Positions 1 through 12,799 of a stretch of DNA of 64,000 nucleotides are shown one piece after another. The stretch is from positions 85,918,846 to 85,982,845 of the forward strand of contig NC_061862.1 of NCBI RefSeq assembly GCF_907164915.1, in the 5' to 3' direction. The stretch's first letter is position 1. Each line of letters opens with the position of its first letter. Made by a program: the position numbers and the translations under genes. The notes under the pieces were generated by a model. That model had not been told where the DNA came from and did not search any database. It saw only the letters and a program-made list of their open reading frames with translations. The stretch is from Impatiens glandulifera. Taxonomy: Eukaryota; Streptophyta; Magnoliopsida; Ericales; Balsaminaceae.

Positions 1-1385
1 TCTCAGGGCAATCAGACTTTGTTTGAATCTCCGATCGTTAGTTTGATGAACTCTGCGCGATTGTAAGCGAAAATCTACTGTTAGATTTTCTCTCTACCTC
101 TCTTTTAATTTTTGACTTCTTCAAAAACTATTTTTTAAAGAAAAATATCTCCAAACTTATTTTAGCCAGGAATTTCTTCAAGTTAAAGCCCTCAACATAG
201 TGAAATAATGTCACTCATGTGTTCCAAGACAACAATCAGTTATAATCAAGCCTCCAACTATTTTTTAACAAGCATAAAGATGTATCGTTTGTTCTCCACA
301 TCTTCTAGCCAAATCCTGCATAGAAAAATCTAATAAACCATACATATGATTAGTGGACCCTCAACTCATACCTTAGAAATTATCATTCTTGGTAGAACCA
401 TTAAGGCATTATCACCCACTTGACAACTTCGCACCAGCACTTACCGAGATTGCCAATCAAAACCTACTCACAAAGTTTGATGTAAATCCAAATATTTCCC
501 TTATACACACATATCAAAACCACACTCTTGAAAACAAACCTTAAAGCCACCTGCTTTAATTAGAAAACCCTTTACATGTTGCATCAATTGTTTTCCATAA
601 TCTACAACATCGAATAAGCACTCCACCTTCCTTTTCAACTATAATTTTCAATCTCCATATTGAAAAATATCAAATCTCTTAGAAGATAAATCACAAATCT
701 TCATCTACGAGAAATTTAAGTCAAACAAGCCTCAATACAAATCCAAGATCAAAGCAAACAAAGCTTAAGAACTTAATTAAAATCAAACAAGGATTTACTT
801 GTAAAAATTGAAATAAAATAGACCTTAAACCTATTTTGTGAAATCAAACTAGACTTAAAGAAAAAGTCTTAGTTGAAAAAATCTTAGTTGTTGACCGTTT
901 CAAAGATTATTGACTCATTCTCTCCATATATATATATATATTATATTATATCATAATATCTGTATATATGGAATATATATAGAGATATATATTTTCCTTT
1001 TTTATATTTTAATAGATGACAAATTAAAATAAGTTAAAAAGAATATACCTCATCTTCTTCATTTTGGTGTCGCTGCTTACACGACGACTTTTTGTCACCT
1101 GCACCCATTGGCGCCTTCGAGAAGAACAAAAAACCCATTGTCTTATTCTCTCTTCTTCTCAAGACATCGTCACCCAAAACTAAGAAACGACCGTTGACAT
1201 CTCCTTAGCAATTGAAGATTTCGACTCAAATCTTCACAACGACTAATTCTTCTGCAATCAATGTCGTTTTCTCAAACAACCAACAATCTTCAACAAAAGC
1301 ACAAATATCCAACAACTTTTTCAATGATGGTTAGAGTTTTTATCATATCTTCATAAACAAATTATGATAAATATTCTCAAAACAT
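1..1385. other. Non-coding stretch left of a minus-strand LTR
   Basis: I see no credible coding region here. The stretch lies on the internal side of the primer-binding site at 1386-1397, so if that LTR belongs to a larger element this is where its leader or non-coding body would be. It has short AT runs around 930-1000 and no recognisable gag or pol motif, which would fit a non-autonomous or decayed element. It could equally be unrelated DNA. Confidence 0.35.
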
Positions 1386-1397
1386 GCTCCGATACCA
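1386..1397 (-). other. Primer-binding site of an LTR retrotransposon
   Basis: On the minus strand this reads TGGTATCGGAGC, one base away from the usual copia initiator-Met tRNA primer site TGGTATCAGAGC. It sits five bases from a putative LTR end on its right, which is the order expected for an element on the minus strand. Confidence 0.6.
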
Positions 1398-1402
1398 CTT
1401 AT

Positions 1403-1701
1403 TGAGAAAAAATCTAATCTAAACACATGATAAAAGAATATATAAAGATAAAATGGTAAGAAATAATAAAGAACATAAGATATAACGAGGTTCGGCCAAC
1501 AATGTCTATATCCTCGGAGAGTTGTCCATTCTATTGATTTTTCATGGAATAATAGTCCAAGTAACCCTAGGTTACAATGTCTTTATTTATAGGAGTACAA
1601 CAAAAGCCAAAAAGACTAAACTACTATTTCTAAGCCCAATAAAGGTTTAAAGCCCATTACAATATGTAAACTCTAATTAAATATGAGCCCAAAACCCAAC
1701 A
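1403..1701 (-). repeat. LTR of a small or truncated minus-strand retrotransposon
   Basis: About 299 bp. Read on the minus strand it begins TGTTGGGTTTTGGGC, a start typical of plant LTRs, and ends in CA next to the primer-binding site. It contains the ACGAGGTTCGGCC-type block and the nearby CCTCGG block common in plant copia LTRs. The partner LTR is not in the window, so this is either one end of an element extending left or a partly deleted copy. Confidence 0.6.
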
Positions 1702-3589
1702 CTTTGACACTTAATAATTTTTTTTCTAGTTATGCTACAAGGACATGATAAAAGATTATACTTCAAGAAATAATTATAAGAGATAGTTCCCTGTTTTGTC
1801 ATGTTGGGATGACAAGATGATAAATGATAGAATACAGATCAAAAAAGGGGATGGGAGGGTTCAGTCGAGGGAGAGTGATTGATAGATATCTACTTCCGGT
1901 TGTGGAGACTGTGAAGAATAAGGAGAACGCACATGATCATTTCTTAAATGAGTGTTTGAGTGTTAGTGCTGCTTCGAGTGTTGGTACTGCATAGAAGAGA
2001 ATGACAGATGCAACACTCTAGTTGTCAAGGGCTAAAACAGAGATGGTAAATGTTGCTAAAAACTTACTTTACATCTTAACCTTCAATACTACAAATGTTG
2101 CATCGTGCATCAAGCCCTTGATCAACACAATCGTAGGTAGTGATCTATTGAAGAAAATGTTCCCAGAGATGCTTGAATAGGGTGACAATCAAAGCGCTGA
2201 TAATTAGGGTGACTTGCTTGAGCTTGAGCCTCAACAATCACCATCAATACTAATTGAGCTCCAATAAACTCATCCCCATGAAACTGCTCCTCCCCATGAA
2301 ACTACGTTATCAATCCGTGAGCCTGAGCCTAATTTTGTGGAAATGTCAGACCGCCTCAAGATACTCGTTAGAGTGAAGAAGAGAACTCCCTATCTAAGAA
2401 GAAAACTTTCACACTACCAGCGACGTTGCGATCTTCATATGTCACAGAAAAGTCGGTGAATGTCAAACTGGTTGTCACTCAAGAGCAGGATTTAGATCTG
2501 ATACTATACTCAAGCGACATTACGAGCCTATCACGTAAGGTGTTACATGCAATGCATCAAGGTCAGTGGCTAAACTACAATATCATTGATATGCATGGGA
2601 AATGGAAATGAATGTAGATGCACAATCAAATTAGGCTAGCACTAGCAAACAAAATATATTATTTTCATCCATACACAATGTAAGTTATACTCCATACTCC
2701 AAATATCATTTCTTTTTATTGTACCTATATGGTTTATAACATATTGTTCATATTCCACATGGCATCTTTGAATGTTCAGACAATTTATATAATGATTCAC
2801 TATCCCATGAAGTTAAGGCATTCAACATTACACTTCAAGACCTCGATCGAGCAGACCTTTTTAAGTGTTCTTATTATATGTGTTGTCATTTTTATTAACT
2901 ACGTTATCATGTTTTATTAACCGTGTTGTCATGTTTTATTAACTACATTTCATGTTTTATTAATTGTTTTGTCAGGTTATTTGAACTGCGATGTCAGGTT
3001 ATTTGAACTACGTTGTCATGTTGTTTAAACTGCGTTGTCATGTTTTATAGGATAAATGACGAATTTAGGATTATTGTTGGAAAGTTTTGTCAAATTAAGA
3101 ACTCTCATAATTTTTTGTCGTTTTAAAAACTATAGTTATAATATTTTATTATATTTAAGACTTCTCACTAACGGTGTTAATTTATGTAAAAGTCTGTTAA
3201 ATTATTTAGCATATTATTATTTTTATTTAATATATTTTCTTATAACTCATTAACATTTACAAGTCTTGAACGCACTCCTAAATTCTTTAATATTCATTTC
3301 TCTCTCTTTCTCCATTTCCAATTACTTCAATGACATTATCCTTCCCGCTGCCACAATGTATTGATTCTTTAATTAATTATCTTTTTAGTTCTTCAAACAT
3401 GTTAAGTTGTTAAGGGAGATATTCTTCTTCCCTGGATAGAGAAAATCATCTAAATGCAAAAATCTTATCAAAAAATTGCAATGCAGATTAAAACTTCTCA
3501 AAAACAAGCAATCCGACATGCCTATAATTCTTCGTCAAAACGGTGCTCTTCTCCATAGAATTGATCATTATCATCTCCCAATTTTTCAT
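1702..3589. other. Decayed sequence without a confident gene
   Basis: Around 1850-2610 the plus strand has short open stretches separated by stops, with codon-like composition. I cannot match them to a family. They may be an old transposon remnant. From 3050 to 3590 the DNA is AT-rich and I see nothing more. Confidence 0.3.
2881..3046 (+). repeat. Minisatellite, about 28-30 bp unit
   Basis: Six to seven imperfect copies of a unit containing GTTGTCATGTTTTATTAACTA, with variants GTTATTTGAACTGC. No coding role is apparent. Confidence 0.65.
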
Positions 3590-6480
3590 GTAATTTAAAT
3601 ACCAATTGATCTTAAAGAATCTGACCAGTCAGGTGATACAAGTGTACAAGGTGTGGGAGTTGAATCTCGGTAAAATATCTTAAAGCATGCTGGAATTATG
3701 GGTCGGGATGTTGATTCCAATGCCAATTTCTTAATCCAAACAAAATTTTTGATCCAAAATGATCCAGACTCGGAATCGAGCACAAACTCTGATGAAACTA
3801 TATTTTGTGACGTTGATTTTCACATGTCCAAAGTAATGGTACAGGCTGGTTGTTTGAATTAGAGGTCAAGTGAGGAAGATGTTCTTGATGGAACTCAGTC
3901 TAATTGCTTTGAAACTACTAGAAAATTCGATTAGAATTCAAATTTCATCTCCCTAGTTGATGGTGATACTAATAAAGAATTAGGGTATGATGGAAAGTTT
4001 TCCCCGTTTATGGGAATTGATCTTGAGGCAAGAGTGAACAATGGGAAAATCGGTTTGAGTTCTGAAGTTATGGTGCCTACTGAATTGATGAAATGGGGAT
4101 CATGAGTTAATGCTAGTATTACTACTGGAGATAGAAGGATTCTTGAAAATAAGCTAAACTCAGATCCAATGATATGAGAGCTAGATAACACTACAAATCC
4201 CACAGTTGATATTTTAAAGAGCATAAGGAAGGCTGATGGTAAATGTCTAGTTGAGAATAAAAGGGTTAGATGGGCTGATAATGTTGTCCCTGCACAGAAA
4301 GGAAAGACTATTGGGGAAAACAACCCTCTTGTTGGTAGAAATAGTTCTGATGCTGGCAATATCCGTTCTAAAGACAGACAATGAGTCAGATAATTATGGT
4401 CTGTCCAATGGAACCGGAATCTCCTTGACCCGAACTATGTAGAAAAATGAAATTGCTAATCTAGCCAGACTAAGAAATCAAATTAGTAAGTTACTGTGTC
4501 AAATCAAGAAACAGGAAATTGTCATGACTAAGGAAATGTGTGAACAATTGAACATCCAGTTCAATATTCACTATTTACAAGACTGGAATTTGCTTGAAAA
4601 AAACCAGTATGAAGAGATTATTGGGTGGTCGATTAATGTAATAAGAGAAGCTTCTAAGTGTACCAAGACACAAGTATACACACTTAGAAATAACCCTAAC
4701 AGAACATGGAAGGAAGGCAAGGTGTGGAATAAACCAGCAACCTCTGACCCAGAAAAGGGGAATTTTGACATCGATATATTGTTTTTAGGTGAAGTTACTC
4801 TAGATCACCTGCATAAATTCAAACTCCCTCCAAAAATAGAAGAAAGATGTATTAAAGCTTGGGAGTTTGTGGTAGTTGGCCATTTTATGGGCAACACTAA
4901 AGTACCTTTCAAAGATGTTACAAACACACTTATGGGTTATTGGGAGAAGACAAGTCTTGAGCGAATTACGATTAACAATCATTCTTTCTATTTCCTTAAT
5001 TTTCGAAACGGTAGTGAAATCCATGGTATTATCAGTAATGAACATACTTTCATCAGGAACCAAAGATTTAAGCTGTACAAGTGGAGTGAGGAACTTAACA
5101 CTAACCACAAACCTCCAGAATTAGAGAAAATCTGGGTTAACTTAAAAAATGTCCCATCACATATGTGTCATTCCATTGGACTTGCATATATTTCAAGCAT
5201 TATTGAAAAGCCTTTGATGTTCGATCCAACCATGATTGGATATGAAAGGGCATCAGTTGAAATATGTGGAGATTTATCCAAGAAGTTATCTTCCGTTGAA
5301 GTTAGAGCTCAAAGATAGGCTAGAGAATTCCTTTGACATCGGGGTACAACACGAGTGACGTCCAAATAGATGTGCAAGATGCATCAATTTTACCCATTCA
5401 ATCAAACATTGCCTCATAAATAATGCGCAATAAGCTATTCCAGCTAGTAAAAAAACTCTAGAGAACTCAACTGAAATGGGGTACCAAAAAATGGAATTAA
5501 TATATTTGAAAATGAGAGTATAGGTCAAGAAGCTGAACAAACTCCTATCCATCTGGTCCAGGTTGATGAAAGGGCTACTGGTCAGTTAAAGGGTCAGAAG
5601 ACTGAAATTTTGAATCAGAATCAAACTAAAGGTCGAAATGGGGTCAAAAGGAAAATATCAAAGAGGTTGAAATGGATTGAGGTTTAGAGAGAGGATGGGA
5701 GTCGGATTTTGGGTCAAGGGTAAGGAAAATATCAGATTTTGGGTTTAGGCTAGAGTCAAAATGCATGTTTGTTAGGTAGGGATCAGGAAAAGATGAGTCA
5801 TACTCAGAATCAGGCTAATGATTTTTTGGGTCTAGGTTAGAATAAAAGTGCAAATGTTATAATAGTGGAAGTCAATTAATTGAGTTGTGATCAGGGTAAT
5901 AAGGGTGCTGATGATGGGAAAAATAATATGAATAATGTTGGTTCTAGGGACTGTGATCTGAGGAATCAAAGTTGTCATGGTAATGAGAATTAGGGTAGTG
6001 ACTAAGACCAAGAAAAGAGCCTGAGTTAGAACCGGGAACAGCAAAAACTTGGTCAAATTAGAAATCAGAGGTTGAGATGGATTAATATTCAGAGGAAAGC
6101 TGGGAATCAGGAAAGGGACCATGGTTAGGTAATGAATCAGAATATGGGTCAGGATCAAGGTAGAGAATTTTTGGGTCAGGTTCAGAATCAGGCTGATGAA
6201 GTTTTGGGTAAAAATTTGAAAAAGGATAAGAAGAATCAAGCTCAAGGACATGGTGAAGATGTAGAAGGGGCGAATCAGGTTATGATTCAGAATTAGAATT
6301 GGAATGCAGATTTGCCGGGTCAATACTATTTTTAGGAAGAGCTGGGTCAGATTAAGGAATAGAAGCTTGAATACTTGGGTCAGGATTAGGGATTTGGAAA
6401 ATTGAGTTAAGATCAGGGACAAAAAAAAATGTTGGTCAGGATTGTAACCAAGTAAACCAAGGTTCTCTAAACGCCACAAA
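3590..6480 (+). pseudogene. LINE-type ORF1 remnant with DUF4283-like domain
   Basis: A decayed ORF1 of an L1-type non-LTR retrotransposon. Plus-strand reading from about 3590 is broken by stops. One open block at 4524-5318 encodes the recognisable core: a tract like 'KAWEFVVVGHFMGNTKVPF' followed by 'IWVNLKNVPSHMCHSIGLAY', the pattern of DUF4283 proteins (a W..VGKF.G box, then IWVKL.N.P...W...GL). After a frame change, positions 5371-5412 encode a zinc knuckle with CX2CX4HX4C spacing, the usual next module. From about 5540 to 6480 the sequence becomes Gln/Asn-rich low complexity (GGTCAGGATCA-type repeats) with many stops. No endonuclease or reverse transcriptase is visible downstream. Family assignment is from memory of the domain pattern. 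Confidence 0.6.
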
Positions 6481-6529
6481 ATCAAATAATGATAGAGGTA
6501 ACTAGGACACTCTAGATGTTGAAGTTAGA

Positions 6530-7050
6530 AAATTATCAAATGATTGCTAATTCTTTGGGTGTTAACTAGAAAAGTGACCGAGTTGTTCGATTCCTTCAAG
6601 GTGCTAAGAATTTGAGGTGTGACCGGGAAAGCCAAGGTCCTTGGAGAATTTAGAATTTGAGAAACGACTTGAGTAGAGATAGTCTTTAGAGTTCCATAAA
6701 TGAGAGAAGTAACCAAGAAGTTCAAGATCATTAGGATTCTAGGGATCTTAGTCGCGAACGAGGAAATTATGTCTTCGAGGACCGGAAAAATTTGAATTGC
6801 GATCAATGATTCTAGAGCTCTCATGGTGCTAAGTACTTGAGTTGCGACCGAGAATTTTCTAGTCGTGACCGAGGTTTTCTTAACCTCTAGAGAATCAGGG
6901 AATTGAGTTGTGATCGAGAACCTCTAGGTCCCAAGAATGAATCAAACTTGAATTGTGACCGAGAATCTCTAGGTCTTAAGAATGATTTGAAGTTGAATTG
7001 TGACCGAGTTTCTCATAGTCCCAAGAGTCACGATCGATTTTTCTTGAGAA
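6530..7050. repeat. Degenerate tandem repeat around GAATTGTGACCGAGAATCTCTAGG
   Basis: Imperfect units of roughly 60-70 bp share TTGTGACCGAG followed by TCTAGGTC or TCATAGTCCCAAGAATGA. The best-conserved copies are at about 6900-7030. Open frames across this stretch are by-products of the repeat. Confidence 0.5.
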
Positions 7051-7234
7051 AAATACGGGATTTAAAAAGATGTTGAAATTGGGTCTACAAAGTCTTATCC
7101 ATAAGATCAAGGTTGGTAAACCTCTCATTTATCCTTGCCAAGCAAGTGCTGGTGGATTTTCATGAAACTTCTCAATAATGGTTTTGGTTGGTGCCATATA
7201 CAAAGAAATAATATGTTACACTAATGACGCACAA

Positions 7235-7585
7235 TATACTTCAATGTAAAGTGCTCAAAGTGCAATTTATGCCGATGCAAAATTGTAGTTTGCGCCGATG
7301 AAGTGCGCAAAGTGCAATTTGCGCCGATGCAAAGTGCACAAAGTGTAGTCTTTGCAAAGTGCAATTAGTTTACAAAGTGCGCAAATTGTAGTTTGCACCG
7401 ATGAAGTGCGCAAAGTGCAATCTTTGGCGATGCGTGCAAAGTGTAGTCAGTCTACGCCGATGCAAAGTGCAATTTGCGCAATTTGCGCCGACGCAAATTG
7501 CAGTTTGCACAGATGCCAAGTGCACAAAGTACAATTTGCACTAACATAAATTACACTTTGCGCCGATGCAAAGTGCAGAGTGGAA
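7235..7585. repeat. Minisatellite rich in AAAGTGCAATTTGCGCCGATGC
   Basis: Short units (about 20-45 bp) containing GCAAAGTGCAATTTG and GCGCCGATGC recur about ten times with slippage and internal duplications. Short ORFs in both strands here have the same repetitive composition and are not genes. Confidence 0.7.
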
Positions 7586-7599
7586 TTTGTGCCGACGTA

Positions 7600-8935
<1,336 letters not shown>

Positions 8936-9049
8936 ATGTTGGGACACACACGGAAAACATAAAAAACAAAATAAATTCAACAACAAAAAGGTTACAATAA
9001 TTTTAAAATATGTTCATAATGTGTCTTATACACAAAATTATAATTTTTT

Positions 9050-9120
9050 CAACAATCATAAGTGGTGTAGCGGTTAAATTGTTAACATTTCATATTTAAA
9101 AATATGGTTCGAATCCCTCT
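9050..9120 (+). repeat. tRNA-derived SINE-like segment
   Basis: TCAACAATCATAAGTGGTGT starts a block with an A-box-like GTGGTGTAGCGGTTAAATTG and a B box GGTTCGAATCC (9106-9116). The same block, with the same upstream bases, recurs at 31965-32033. Shared flanks point to a dispersed tRNA-derived repeat, not a functional tRNA. Confidence 0.5.
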
Positions 9121-9600
9121 AAAAAAATTATTATATGTGAGTGCGTGAGAATTGGTAGATGAAGCGGAAGCGAGAATATCGGCTTGAGTAACACAAAAAT
9201 TGGTGAGAAAACCTAAGGGTTTGTCTACGGAAGGTTGAGTAAAGCAAACATTGGTGAGAAAAACTAAAGGTTCATCCACGAAGGGTGATTCAAAGCATAA
9301 GTTCATGCCGAAAAGTATAATCGAATGATGAGAATGTTGGCTTGAGTAAATCAAACATTGGTGAGAAAACTTAAGGGTTCGTAAATGAGGGTGATTCATG
9401 GCTTAAGATCATACTGAAATGTGTAATATAATATTTATGAATGCACCCTTGAAGACCGCAAAAATATTCAATGGAGGGTGAGCAAAAGCCAAAAGGCATA
9501 ATCGAATGTTTAAATATGACGGGAATGGAGAATAGTTAAGGGTTAATAATGCATCATTGAAAGATAATTTAGATAATATATATGGGTGCAAGATATTTTA
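9121..9600. repeat. Minisatellite with 'ATTGGTGAGAAAACCTAAGGGTT' units
   Basis: Imperfect units at about 9180-9250, 9235-9310 and 9340-9400 share GGCTTGAGTAA, CAAACATTGGTGAGAAAAC and AAGGGTTCGT. The arrangement (SINE-like block followed by a minisatellite) parallels that inside the Helitron at 31.2-33.9 kb, although the repeat units differ. Confidence 0.55.
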
Positions 9601-10380
9601 ATAATACAATTATTTTAATATTAAAATTATTAATTATATATATACAAAAGTTCATAAAATATAATAAATAATTTTTAATTTAATTATAATGTTCCTATAT
9701 ATATATATATTAAAAAATATATATATTAAAAATTATATAAATTAGAAAAAAAATTAAAAATATATTTAACTAAATATCTTAAGTTTTTTTTTAAAGTGAT
9801 AGATTTTTTTTTATTATTATTATAAAAAATAAAATAAGACATATATACTTGAAATAATATTTTAGAATTGACTAAAAATTTAAAAAGAAAAAAATATATA
9901 TATATTTAATATATTATTAATTAAAAAGATTGAAATATAAAAAATAAAAAAATATTTGTTAAAAATAAATTTTAGATGTTTTTCAAACTTTATATTTAAT
10001 GAATTTAAAAATATAAATAAATATTAAATTTAGATTGAATTTAATTTTACAAATTAAAATCAATTCAAATATTATTTTTATTTAAAATATTTATATATAT
10101 AAATAATATTTTATTTATATTTTATATGTAAAAATGCATGAATCTATAAAGAAAAAAAAGTTAATATATTATATATAATAAAAATCAAAATAATAAATAA
10201 TAACTAAATTACATATGAGCCTTCAACAAGACAAATAAATTTTAAAAGGAGTATACATGCAGCTTCATTGATCGAGTAGCTAGGTTTCTACATTGAATCG
10301 AAATTTGATGAAATGGTCCTAATAAAGAGTTTAATTCCAAAAAAGCTCAACGCTTGATAAATCTTACAAAAAAAAGGCTT
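9601..10380. other. AT-rich sequence, nothing recognised
   Basis: Very AT-rich with short A, T and TA runs. No ORF, repeat or RNA gene is supported. Confidence 0.6.
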
Positions 10381-10436
10381 TTTCGTCCTGCGAAAGGGCC
10401 GTCTTACCCCTTAAACGCTCACTTTACCGCTCAAAG

Positions 10437-10619
10437 ACGAGAAATACCACTCTCGCGTTTCATCTAAAATGCGTTTATTAACTCACGCGTTTTAGATAAA
10501 ACGCGAGAGTGATATTTCGTATAAATTCATTATACGAGAAATACCACTATCTCGATTCACCTAAAACACGTTTATGAACTAACGCGTTTTATGTGAATTG
10601 AGATAGTGGTATTTCGCGT
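10437..10619. repeat. Pair of adjacent fold-back repeats
   Basis: Arm 10437-10473 is the near-perfect reverse complement of 10485-10520. Arm 10534-10570 is the near-perfect reverse complement of 10582-10619. The two hairpins share AAATACCACT...CTCG, a TTTTATCTAAAACGCG-type core and ACGCGTT in the loop-side region, so one derives from the other. They lie just upstream of the TATA box and leader of the broken MULE gene and may be subterminal structure of that element. Confidence 0.75.
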
Positions 10620-10628
10620 CTTTCATCG

Positions 10629-10636
10629 TATATATA
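10629..10636 (+). promoter_or_regulatory. TATA box of the interrupted MULE gene
   Basis: TATATATA in a GC-richer setting, followed by a CT-rich leader and, at 10825, the first ATG directly before a splice-donor-like GTATGT. The position is consistent with a promoter for the gene continuing at 25262. Confidence 0.5.
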
Positions 10637-10639
10637 CTT

Positions 10640-11264
10640 ACTTTGCCCTAATTTTAAAAAACCCCATTCACAACTTCCTCTCTCTCTATCCCCGACTCTA
10701 CTCTCAAATCCAAGAAACCCTATCCCTTTGTTAGTGATTCGATAAGTAGTAGCAGCTGAATACCACGACCACGACCACGACCAGCAGCTGACGACCACGA
10801 CTACGACTACTCTTCGTTCTCAAAATGGGTATGTTTATTTTATGTTATTTAGTGATTATGAACACTAGGTTGGTTATAGTATATTATACCCACTACTCCT
10901 AAATGTGAATGAATACTATATTATATGAACAAAGACAAATGTGACTCACGCGTATTGTTTCTCACTCACATGAAATACTCATTAAGGAGGAGTTTGCTGG
11001 TTTGTTTCATTGAAATACAATGTGCAAAGAATTGCCTACAAGTTTATTTCAATGGACCTATTGGATAGGGACTCCTATCTCATTAGATCCATTGCAGCAA
11101 ACTTCTGGAAAAGTTGTTGCATTGGATTTCCATGAAACTCTACCAGCAAACTCCTCATCGGTTATGGTTCACGCCATTTTCAAAAAGCAACAACCAAAGT
11201 AAGTAAAAATCGTGACGAAAGCAACAATAAAACATTACAATACACATATATTTATTTATTGTTG
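10640..11264 (+). pseudogene. Left fragment of a MuDR-type MULE gene (leader and putative first exons)
   Basis: A CT-rich leader ends at an ATG (10825-10827) immediately followed by G|GTATGT, a good donor. A second open stretch (about 11020-11197) ends at CCAAA|GTAAGT, another strong donor, and would encode a tract ending in 'HAIFKKQQPK'. I cannot match it to a known domain. The large copia element then begins, and the MULE transposase resumes at 25262 after a good splice acceptor. I infer that these are 5' exons of the same gene, separated by the insertion. Confidence 0.4.
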
Positions 11265-11269
11265 AACTA
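11265..11269. repeat. Target-site duplication, left copy (AACTA)
   Basis: AACTA directly before the TG of the left LTR matches AACTA at 25244-25248 directly after the CA of the right LTR. Five base pairs is the standard copia length. Confidence 0.92.
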
Positions 11270-12478
11270 TGTTAGGATCGGGGACGCCCTTGGAGGACCG
11301 GGGTGTTTCCAGTTTCAGGAAGGGTGGCCGCTTACAACACACACAACACTTTGGTGATAGTCCGGTTAGAGACTATAACCGTTCTCAGCACTACACAAAC
11401 TGTCACAGACTCTTGAACCGGGTTCAAGGGCGGAAATGTCTGTTTCAGGTTGAAGCAACTTATGCGACTTAGATGATGTTTTTAGAAGGAGTCGGTTTTA
11501 TGGATATGAGTGAACCGGTTTACGAAGTATGATTAGTTTGAGGTTAGGTTAAGTAAGTAAGAAATGAACGCGAAAGAAAGAACACGAGACAAGGATTTTT
11601 ATGGATGTTCGGAGCAAACCCTCCTACGTCACCCCTTCTTCTCAGGTTATGAGAAGGATCTCCACTAACTTTTAAAGTTACAACAACACTACCGGTCGAG
11701 CCCAACTCGCTACTCGCCGGTTACACCAACTCACTCTTTGATGTAATACAATAACTCAACGCAACAAGATATAGAAAGCTTCCGGTTTTAGACACACCGG
11801 TTTGGAATATGAAAGTTTATCTCTCTAACTTATTGCTTTTATGACTCGTTTTTCGTGATCCGTGACTTGCATTTAAATGAAGACGTTTCGTCTTCCTTTT
11901 ATAGATGAGAAGAGCCAACAGTCACTTTTCTTCTCTCTCCTCTAGATTGGTTGATCATTATCACGCCGGTGCAGAGAGGTTGCTTGCACGCTTCACCTTC
12001 CTCAACACTTGGCAGTCATGCAGGCAACTCTGAGTTTAAGATGACATAATCGGTTTTCAGATTTGGACACGTGTTGGACATGCACCTCAGGTTGTCAACT
12101 TCAAATCAATAAAGCATCATTGCTTTCCTCGTATGCTTCCGATCAGATCTGATCTTCTTTTATTCTTTCAAGACACGTCTGTTTCGTCATGTTACGTCAC
12201 TCTTGAAGTTTGAACTTTCCGGTTTTGTCTCTTGTGCAGTATGATCCGGCTGGTATATGAATTTGTCTTTGCTGACCGGTCGCTTGAGAGAGTGAAAACC
12301 GGTTCCTCTAAACTTTGACTTAATCACTTGAAACAGGTTTCTTTTGAAGGGTTTCAGCAACCGGTTTATGATGCCCCAACCGGTTCATACGATTTGATCT
12401 GTACCTGCACATGAAAGTTAACAACTGTTTAGTTTGTCTAGCCGGTTCCAAAAATTAACTTACTTAATTTTTCTATCA
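11270..12478 (-). repeat. 3' LTR of the Sirevirus-like element
   Basis: TGTTAGGATCGGGG...TCTATCA on the plus strand. It has the same length as its partner at 24035-25243. A TATA box is present on the minus strand at 11897-11903. The sequence is dense in the hexamer CCGGTT/AACCGG. Confidence 0.95.
11897..11903 (-). promoter_or_regulatory. TATA box in the 3' LTR
   Basis: On the minus strand CTATAAAAGG, a strong plant TATA box, close to the middle of the LTR. The matching copy in the 5' LTR is at 24662-24668. Confidence 0.7.
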
Positions 12479-12630
12479 ATTTCTTCCTTTTTGATTATTT
12501 AGAATAAATATTCAAAACTTGTAATGTGTGGCCGATTTGAAAATTAACTTACTTAATTTTTCTATCAATTTCTCCCTTTTTGATTATTTAGAATAAATAT
12601 TCAAAACTTGTAATACATGGCCGATTTGAA
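12451..12630. repeat. 90-bp tandem duplication spanning the LTR edge and polypurine tract
   Basis: AAAATTAACTTACTTAATTTTTCTATCAATTTCT starts at 12451 and again at 12541. The copies continue in parallel through AAATATTCAAAACTTGTAAT and CATGGCCGATTTGA-type sequence. The duplicated unit covers the last 28 bp of the LTR and the adjacent polypurine tract, so the internal copy (LTR edge at 12568) is a second potential LTR/PPT junction. Confidence 0.9.
12479..12494 (-). other. Polypurine tract
   Basis: The minus strand reads AAAAAGGAAGAAAT immediately before the LTR start, the expected position for priming plus-strand DNA synthesis. A second copy, with one change, lies at 12569-12584. Confidence 0.75.
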
Positions 12631-12799
12631 AAGCTTGTTTACCGATTTGATTATTTTCTGTTTGAATAAAATGTTTCAAAAACATGTGTTTGATTTTCCA
12701 AAAAGGTATGTGGAAACTAACATAGAAAAGTATGATAAAATAACCAAGTTCTGAAACATAGTTAAACATAAATTGTTTTGAAGGAAATAAAGAAAAAGA

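Noticed and set aside
5832..6485. A 217-codon minus-strand frame rich in Leu, Ile and Thr
   Set aside because: Antisense of the GGTCAGGATCAG low-complexity tract. Composition is explained by the repeat.
9063..9117. A functional tRNA gene (also 31978-32033)
   Set aside because: A and B boxes are recognisable but no acceptor stem or anticodon arm pairs convincingly.
11269..11472. A 67-codon plus-strand frame present in both LTRs (also 24034-24237)
   Set aside because: It is antisense to the element and identical copies are expected from paired LTRs. No independent sign of coding.
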